This document shows, in pieces, positions 57,101 to 64,000 of a DNA stretch of 64,000 bases. The notes beneath the pieces were generated by a model. It was given only the letters and a program-made list of their open reading frames with translations, did not search any database and was not told the DNA's origin. The position numbers and the translations under genes are program-made. Numbering within the stretch: position 1 is the stretch's first letter; each line of letters starts with the position of its first letter. Source of the stretch: Pipra filicauda (lineage: Eukaryota > Chordata > Aves > Passeriformes > Pipridae); contig NW_024104294.1 of the NCBI RefSeq assembly GCF_003945595.2, positions 749,001 through 813,000 on the forward strand. The letters are read 5' to 3'.

Positions 57101-60100
57101 TGATTAACTTATTAAAACAAGTTAAGATCTACATAAGAAGCTTTCCTTAAATGTGGAAGTGGATGTGCATAAAAGACCTTAATGAAACAAAAAAAAGAGT
57201 CCTAGTACTACACACGAAGGAAAGTTTCAGTGGTCTATTATTAATCCCACAAGTGTTCTTAAAAGTATCAAAAGATGATATCTAAAAGAGGAGACAAATA
57301 TTCCTCCAGGGCTGGAATGTTATCTCCCATGAGAAATGAAGTTTTTCTTTAAAGGCAGTGTGCCAGTATTAGATTAGCCTGTTACTAGTGCTGCTACCAA
57401 AAATATCACTCATCAGAAAGAACAGGATGTGTATGCAAGGTTTCCTCAGACAGGCAAACCTGACTCCCTCCCAACTTCTTTCACCTCTTGGGATCAGATC
57501 TGAAACAGACCCATGGATGATGGGATTTAGGATAGCTCTAAATTCACTCCACACTGGTGTAGTGGCTTCCAGGCTGCAACAATTCTGATTAGTCCCCATG
57601 ACTTTCATGACCTGCACTCTCTTTCAAAATAAAATTAACAGCTTAGAAACACAAATGAAGAGGACACCTGCTCAGATATTGGAGAGGTATGGGGAAATTA
57701 TTTAAAGAGTAGAATTTCTTTGAAGTTCAGTGGCACTTACGCTTCCTGCTGTAAATGTGAACATTGGAAGAAGTATGATGGCCAGTTTTGCTTCGGGCAT
57801 CTTTGTACATACGGCTGCAAGGACAGTCATTATAGCTCCTGACTGTAAACACATTAAAAGACATCAAAGTAAGCTGAGATGTTACATAAAGGAAAAATTA
57901 TTTTCCTGCATGTGAACCCCTTTTCCTTTTGGGCTTTTATTTTCAAATGCAGCCCTGTGGTAATACACAAAGTACAAAGCACCACAGCAAAGTTCAAAAT
58001 AAAAATAAACCAAGACAGCATTATTTCATTTCAATATCTGAAATTATAAGTACTGGGAAAAAAAATCCCTCAAATGCTCTTACATAATTAAGAAATACCC
58101 ACCCCCCACCCCTGTTTTTAAGATAACAATTTATGTAAATGTGCTTTCACCCAAGTAAGCCCTGGAAATCTAACATAGATTAATCAAACGAAGGGAATAA
58201 CTCTGAAGCTTGTACAAAATCAAGGAAAATGGACAGGGACAAAAATCTTTTGTCAATGAAACAAGTAATTCCCTGGACTGTACTAAATTGACCATGGGGT
58301 TTTGTATCCACAAAATAATCACAATGGAAAGACTCTGAACACAGTAAACTAATGCAATGTGTAGCAATTTCAGTAAGTTCAGATCAGTAAGACTAAGGGA
58401 AAGTGACTTGCTCCAGATATAGTTATTCATAAGATAAAGGGACAATACACAGCACTTCTAAAAATTCTAACTGCTGCACAGCTAAACAGATTTTTTTTTT
58501 AATTTCAATAGAAAAATGAGAATCCGACTTTTGGCTTTTATCAAAATTATTTAGTAAAGTAAGTTAAGAAGCAAATGCCTATGGTAATCTCAAACTTAAA
58601 GCAAGTTAAGTGTTTCAAAACATTCTACTACTAAAAACACTTGTAAAGAACTCGCAACCACAAGAGCTCCTCAGCCTGCCTCACATCTTTCATCCAGTGA
58701 GATTTTTGGCAGGAGTGCTGCCCTTCCAGCACAGCATGCCCTACAACTTTCACTGGGATCACACACTGAGTTTGATTGTCTGATTACATATCTCTTTCTA
58801 AAGTATTCTATTTTCAATTAGAGAAGACTGATACACAATTATGAAATACTGTTTCTGCAATAAGTTACGTAACTGATCTGCTCAGACACAAGAGGTCCTG
58901 CTGTTAAGGACCCATTTACAACCCTTAGCATTAAGTGGCATTAGTTCTGGGTGGCTGCTGCAGCAGAATCAAACATACTGGATGAACAGGAGAACCAGTT
59001 CTTGCCTGGGTACTTGATTTTGGTTAACCTTCCTAATTTTCATTCTCTCACATATACTCTTGGCTTTTAAGCAGGTTAAAAAATACAGCAGACTTTCAAA
59101 ATGGCTTCAGAGATCACTATAAGGTCTCTCACGTTCCAAGATACTTACAGCTCCAAGGGATGGTTCAAACCTTCCAGTGGCCATTTTAGCAACATAACTG
59201 ACAAAAGTGGAGATAACCCCTAAAAAAGAGAAATTACTATTGGAAACAATGCTAGCAATGCAGACAAGCATCAGAAAGCACAAACTGTCACCTTTTCTCA
59301 CAAAACTTACATAAGTCTGTATTTTGGTAGCAAAGCATGAATTAAAAACAGACATGGTTTTATCACGGTATTTTGAAGCCCAGTATCCTAAATCTACCAA
59401 AAATCTGTATAACAGCAAAGAAGTACTGCTTTTAATATAGAGCAATGGCCATCAGTCATCATACAACTGTTAACCATGCACGCTCTTTACTTGCATGAAT
59501 ACATATTTTTATTTTTAAGTATATATTTTATATATTACCAGCAGAAAGATATACTGCAATGAACTGCTCGCATCCCAGAAGAGAGACAATGCTGCTGGAA
59601 AAACTCCATAAAACATACATATTTGCTGCCATGTGGAACAGAGAGAAGTGACTAAACGTAGAGAGCAGCATGGGAGAACACAGGGCTTCTACAAAAGAGA
59701 AAAACAATGAACATAAAGAAGTCAGTGCTTTAATTTGCTTCAACTTACGTGTCAACTTGCATGCAAACTAGACATTTAGCAAGACATACTGGGGCTAATT
59801 ATGCTTAGATTCTCAAATACAAGCTACGATATAAACCCAGAAATAGAACAAATTTCAAATTCCGTTCAACACCTTTGGAAAGGTAGAAGATACACCCCAG
59901 AGATATGCAAGCTGCACAGTCTTAGTTACCTACAGGGGATTGTTTCACAGAAAACATTTATCTTATGACATGTGTCCTATGCTTTGAAAAAGGAAAAAAA
60001 TATATTTATATATGTATATAGTGAAAGATTTTATATATATAAGCAGCTATATAAAATTAACTTGCTACAGAGATGAACTCATAAATCAAAAACAGTTTTA

Positions 60101-63100
60101 TTTTCAAAAAGCTACTAGCTCTCCTCACTGAAACAACAGCCCTGAAAATGCAAACAAGCCAATTAGCGGGTTTTAAGGTCAGCATTATTTAAAACATGAG
60201 TGTTTGGGGTGACATGCTCAGATCTGGATAACAGCTATCTTTAGCTTTGGAGCCCATAGAGGAACTAGTTGAATTTCCACTTTTTCAGCAGAAATTAAGA
60301 GGATAGCAGGAAGTACTTTCCAAATACATTTGTCTCATCCTTTTAGTTCTTTGCTGTAGAAATGAAAACCAATTGTTCTGCTATTAAATACCAGTAACTT
60401 GCTTTCCTAAGTTAATCTCTTCAATACATTTCACACACAGTGAAAGAAAAGTCTGTGCTTAGTTTGTTTTTTTTTAATGTGACTCAAAGCTTTGAAACAA
60501 GGACCCCATACACAACATACAGACTAATGTTTGTGTACGGACAAAAGCGTACATGCATGTGACTGATGACTGTTCTATCTGCTCCCACTGAACATTAATC
60601 ATTTTGAGTCTAGTTTTTGAATGGCATTATGTAATACAATTTATTTTTCTTCTTCCTAAAGAGTGTCTTGATTTGCACTCTGTCCAGCAAAGCAGCTGGG
60701 GTTCGAATCACTGAGAGGAGTGCCTCTTCACCTTCACACAGGTAGGGGCTGCATCCCACTGAATGCAGGAAAAGGCCAGATAGCAAGCAACAGTTTTGGT
60801 GTTACAATATTTAGAAAAGCACCAGTTTTTTAAGACAAAAGTTTGTCTTAAAAAATCAGATCCATTGCTTCTAATTTTTTCCCCTTAAACCATCTCCTGC
60901 CCAGACAGAACGATGTGTTTGGGCACGACTGAGATTGCTTGTGGGTGACGGAGCTACAAGTGAGCCATGTGCCACCTGAAGCTTCTGCAGTATGATCAGA
61001 CCTTCTATTACATCCCTATGGAGGAAAGTCACTTGAATTACTGTTCACTTACTGGAGGATGGATTTGAGGTGAAATATGTAAACATAATCCGTCGCATGC
61101 CGGGCAGCCTCCACAAACAGAATACAAAGGCATTTGCAGCTATAATACCTATTAAGAGGGAAAAATAAGTATAAAAGCAAACTATGAATGTAACACACTA
61201 TAGTGCTTACTGTAAACGAGTATTTAAAAGGAAGCCTACAAGAATTATACTTTTTCTTCACAATTCCATAAAAGCAGTATACACTTCTTACTTTGCATAG
61301 AGTTTAGAAAAAGCAAAGAAAAATACTGAAAGCTACATTTACATAGTGGAAGTCTTTCAGAAAAAATGGCATTTAATTGCAACTGTTTTAACATAGTGTA
61401 ATGAACACGATAGTCCAGAAAAATCTGTGCTGAGAACGTTCAAGCTGTGGTTTCAAACTCCTATTCCACTGCAGAATCAACGAAATAGGAGCCAGCTAAG
61501 AGGTCCCATTTCCTGCTCATCTAGCTTTTTATACTCCAGTGGCACTGTCTGCTGCACAGTTTCATTTAACTGCATAAGGAAAGAAGACTGTGGGAGCCCT
61601 ACGAACACACAGTACGCATCCTATCCATTTTTGGGAGAGGGAATTGTAAACATTCTGCTTAGAAATCAAGCACAGAAAGTTGAACTGGCATTGCTAGGGC
61701 ATAATCACCTTTGGGAGACAGCAAATGCACAGCTTTTTACTTCACAGATGTTATTGAAGTCTTTATTTTAAATAAGAATACTTACTTTAAATAAGAATGT
61801 AATTTATTAGAAACATAATGACAATTTATTATTTCCTGTTTAAAGCGCCTTCCCTATTTCTGTCCAAGCAGTTATGTATTTAATATGTTTTATAATAGCT
61901 AGAAATACTAAGGGGGAAAATAATTGTGATTCCTTTACACAACAGTATATCTCAGATACTTAGTCTCATTTGAAGTTTGCAACAAAATGCAAGGACTGTG
62001 AAAAGCTATGACACATATATCCTAGAACTAAAATTTCAATAATCTCTTCTTTCAATACTCCATCCTATTGGACTATGCTCTTCTATTAGAGGAAATACTT
62101 TCCCTGAACGCCAAACCAAACTGTTACAGAACTGTCAGCAATTTCAGTACAGTAAGTCCAACCCTGTTATGGCAATCAAGGGTAAGTATCTGAATGGTTC
62201 AGGCTTTACCAGCTACAATTTCTATTGCTCCTTAGATTAACTTGATGTTGAGGGACACAGAGACTGTATCAATTTTCAATGCCCCACAGTACCTATGTCA
62301 GGACCTGCCTTGCATGTTGAAGTGATTCAAAGCATTGTACAAAACTTCCTGACAGCACTTGTTAATTGAGTGGCTTGAGATGGTTCTGGCCCGAAACATT
62401 CAGCACTTATGCAACCTATTCTTAAACTGAGAGTCAACACTTCCAAGGCTTAGTAAGTTGGTAGAAATTTTTTTTCCAAAATGCTTCTGTAGAAAAGTTA
62501 AATGACATAGAAATAGCACCCTAAGTAACCTTATGCTAACGACCTGCTAATATAGATTCCGTAAATACTTAATGTAGAACACATAACAGCATATAGAGCT
62601 GAGCTACTTCATCTGGATTTGAATCAAGTTCTCATCAAGTTCTTTTCACATATCACATTTACCTTGGGGATTTCAACTGGCACTGGGCTAACCAATCAAA
62701 GGTACATTATACCAAAGGAAAGTGCATAGGATAATTTTTGCTACTTTTTACACAACATGCTGCAAGCAAGTAACTATGAGGGAATTTTATTTTCACCTAT
62801 CAGTGGAATACATATACCTATTCCTTCTAAAAGCATTTGCTGTTTTTCACAGTTCCTGAGAAAAATGCTGCTGCGGGAGGATTCTAGTTAATCCTCAACA
62901 CTCCCTCACCTAGATCAATAGGAATTTTTTAAAGGCATACAAAAAAATAGTTGGTGAGAAGAAGTGTAGCAGAAATAGTGTATGTGCAGGTGTAAGTTTA
63001 CACATGCTTTGTGCCCAACAACCTAAATGTGGTATGAAAGCCATCTGTTTTAACATACTGTACCTGTTTGCCATATTTCTCTTCCTGTGAATGTCTAATA

Positions 63101-63168
63101 CTTGTAAGCTAACACAAACCTGTCACAGTCCGCTGACCCTCAGTCAGGCTATTCCACCAGCTGTTAAC
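54059..63168 (-). CDS. PARL: PARL, mitochondrial rhomboid protease (3' part, 7 exons)
   Basis: PARL is an intramembrane serine protease of the mitochondrial inner membrane; known substrates include PINK1, PGAM5, DIABLO and STARD7. Exons on the minus strand are 63120-63168, 61053-61148, 59539-59688, 59149-59219, 57741-57842, 55892-55989 and 54059-54176. All are GT-AG with matched phases, giving 227 residues plus TGA, against the last 225 of the 379-residue human protein. The catalytic serine is in GASGA, split across exons, and the catalytic histidine is in HAAHLGG. The HMAAN motif marks the second core helix. Hydrophobic segments fit the six-helix rhomboid core. The mitochondrial presequence and the first membrane segment are encoded beyond 64000. 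The C-terminal tail is slightly longer and Gly-rich. No lesion is seen. Confidence 0.97.
55892..55989 (-). CDS. PARL: PARL exon with catalytic histidine
   Basis: The acceptor is ...tcctttctag and the donor is gtaagt. The 98-nt exon encodes ALKAIIAFDTAGLALGWRLF, then DHAAHLGGALFG and two bases of Met. The second His of HAAH pairs with the serine. Confidence 0.97.
57741..57842 (-). CDS. PARL: PARL exon starting with the catalytic serine
   Basis: The acceptor is ...tgtttacag and the donor is gtaagt. The 102-nt exon is phase 0 at both ends. Its first codon, TCA, encodes the nucleophile of the GxSG motif. It continues GAIMTVLAAVCTKMPEAKLA then IILLPMFTFTAGS. Confidence 0.97.
59149..59219 (-). CDS. 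PARL: PARL exon ending at GA before the catalytic Ser
   Basis: The acceptor is ...ctttttttag-like (ctttttta|g) and the donor is gtaagt. The 71-nt exon encodes GVISTFVSYVAKMATGRFEP then SLGA, ending in phase 0 directly before the catalytic serine codon. Confidence 0.96.
59539..59688 (-). CDS. PARL: PARL exon with HMAAN motif
   Basis: The acceptor is ...tcttttgtag and the donor is gtaata. The 150-nt exon encodes KALCSPMLLSTFSHFSLFHM, then AANMYVLWSFSSSIV and AVYLSA. The His and Asn of HMAAN correspond to the rhomboid oxyanion region. Confidence 0.97.
60826..60855. repeat. 14-bp perfect inverted repeat, 2-nt spacer
   Basis: The left arm ttttttaagacaaa (60826-60839) and right arm tttgtcttaaaaaa (60842-60855) are exact reverse complements separated by ag. 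It lies in the PARL intron between exons 61053-61148 and 59539-59688. Confidence 0.95.
61053..61148 (-). CDS. PARL: PARL exon with first core helix
   Basis: The acceptor chosen is ...cttaatag at 61149-61150, giving GIIAANAFVFCLWRLPGMRR and ending FTSNPSS. A second AG nine bases downstream is in frame but would delete three conserved residues. The 96-nt exon carries a hydrophobic segment. Confidence 0.95.
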
Positions 63169-64000
63169 CTGAAACAGAATTGTTGTACATCAATGCCACT
63201 GGGAAGTATCTGCAATTTCAAAAACAGTCAATAAGGTTATGTACCTTTTTTAAGAACAGAAAGCATTTGTTTGAAGTCTGTGAAGTAAATCAGTTTCAAA
63301 CTTTTTTACTTCTGATTGCTTTGGCTTTTCAAGTTGACATTTCCTTACTCAAGAAAAGTTATCTACCCTCTTCTTCATAAAATGCCCCAATATGGATGAA
63401 GAGTTTCTTTAAAAAGAATGGACTTATATCCTTTGACACAACTTCATAAGTTTACCCTGCTTGTATTAAACAAGGATCTAGCCCATAATGCTTACTTTAG
63501 CAGATTAGCCAAAGTTAGCATAAATCCTGCCTCCACTAAGCCTCACCCTAATGCTGTCTAACATCACACCACCCACCTTTGAGAGATTCCACTTTTGTGC
63601 CAGGATCACTTTTGCAGAGGTGGCTCACAAGATGTGGAATCCATTCCCCCTTGCGTCCAGCTCACCCAGCCCTCCTCCAAGTTTAAAACCCCTGAAAAAG
63701 TTTATTTTGAGTGCAGTCAGCCCACAGATAAATTGCACCCCCCTTTCCACTCCTCAGCTTTCAGAATCATTTTGCACAAATATTTTGTTGATAGCTCAAC
63801 GACCTTCCAACCATATTGATAGTTGTCATTAACATTATCTGCAGGTTGGAGGCAGGGGAAATAATGCTGCAAGAAACAAAGCATTCACTATTTGATTTCA
63901 AAGTAACAACTTCACTGCATTTCTTTTTAATTCTCTGGCACAGGATACAGATATCAGTTCTCCAGTATAAGAACACTAAACAAACATGACTTTTCTAAAA
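61149..64000 (-). other. PARL: PARL introns flanking the 63120-63168 exon
   Basis: I found no exon for the preceding PARL segment between 63169 and 64000, so it is presumably beyond the window. No repeat is recognisable. Confidence 0.65.
63120..63168 (-). CDS. PARL: PARL exon (WWNSLTEGQRTVT)
   Basis: The acceptor is ...ctgtttcag; the donor is gtttgt, relatively weak. The 49-nt exon encodes VNSWWNSLTEGQRTVT with one base over. By the human ten-exon structure it would be exon 4. It is the first PARL exon found in the window. Confidence 0.93.

Larger units (their letters stand above)
54177..61052 (-). other. PARL: PARL introns
   Basis: Between the exons listed these introns hold a 14-bp palindrome (60826-60855) and AT-rich runs such as about 59990-60060. 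No transposon or RNA gene is recognised. Confidence 0.65.

Overview
The window is vertebrate nuclear DNA and almost certainly avian. It has long introns with GT-AG splice sites, a CpG-island promoter, and several fragments of CR1 LINE retrotransposons, the dominant bird family; one still carries the 3'-terminal ATTCTATG repeat. The gene order YEATS2 (+), MAP6D1 (-), PARL (-) is the order on human 3q27. From established knowledge, that segment corresponds to chicken chromosome 9. The species cannot be read from the window. No bacterial, phage or CRISPR features are present, and I found no undescribed system.

Layout. Bases 1-25792 carry the last 19 coding exons of YEATS2, about 876 codons joining in one open frame. 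The N-terminal YEATS domain lies upstream of the window. A long 3' UTR follows, to about 29335 if the best AATAAA is used; it holds a CR1 fragment and a MIR-like SINE. Between the convergent YEATS2 and MAP6D1 3' ends is a gap with a C-rich minisatellite of about 21 copies (30201-30910). MAP6D1 is complete on the minus strand in three exons (48409-48908, 37683-37800, 34940-35017), encoding a predicted 231 residues. Its first exon lies in a CpG island (about 47930-49290). A gap of about 4.6 kb with one CR1 fragment separates the MAP6D1 promoter from the 3' end of PARL. The last seven PARL exons (63168 down to 54059, 227 residues) encode most of the rhomboid protease core with both catalytic residues. 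The first PARL exons lie beyond 64000.

The genes do not form a functional unit. YEATS2 is a nuclear scaffold subunit of the ATAC acetyltransferase complex. MAP6D1 is a palmitoylated microtubule-stabilising protein. PARL is a mitochondrial inner-membrane protease. Their adjacency is conserved synteny. The most notable observations are a third Mn-like motif in MAP6D1 exon 2, the PARL catalytic serine encoded by the first codon of an in-frame 102-nt exon, the G-rich (minus strand) minisatellite between convergent genes, and the ancient MIR-like element in the YEATS2 3' UTR.

Comparisons with human proteins are from memory, with no alignment run. Exon boundaries were set by GT-AG sites, phase continuity and resemblance to the family.
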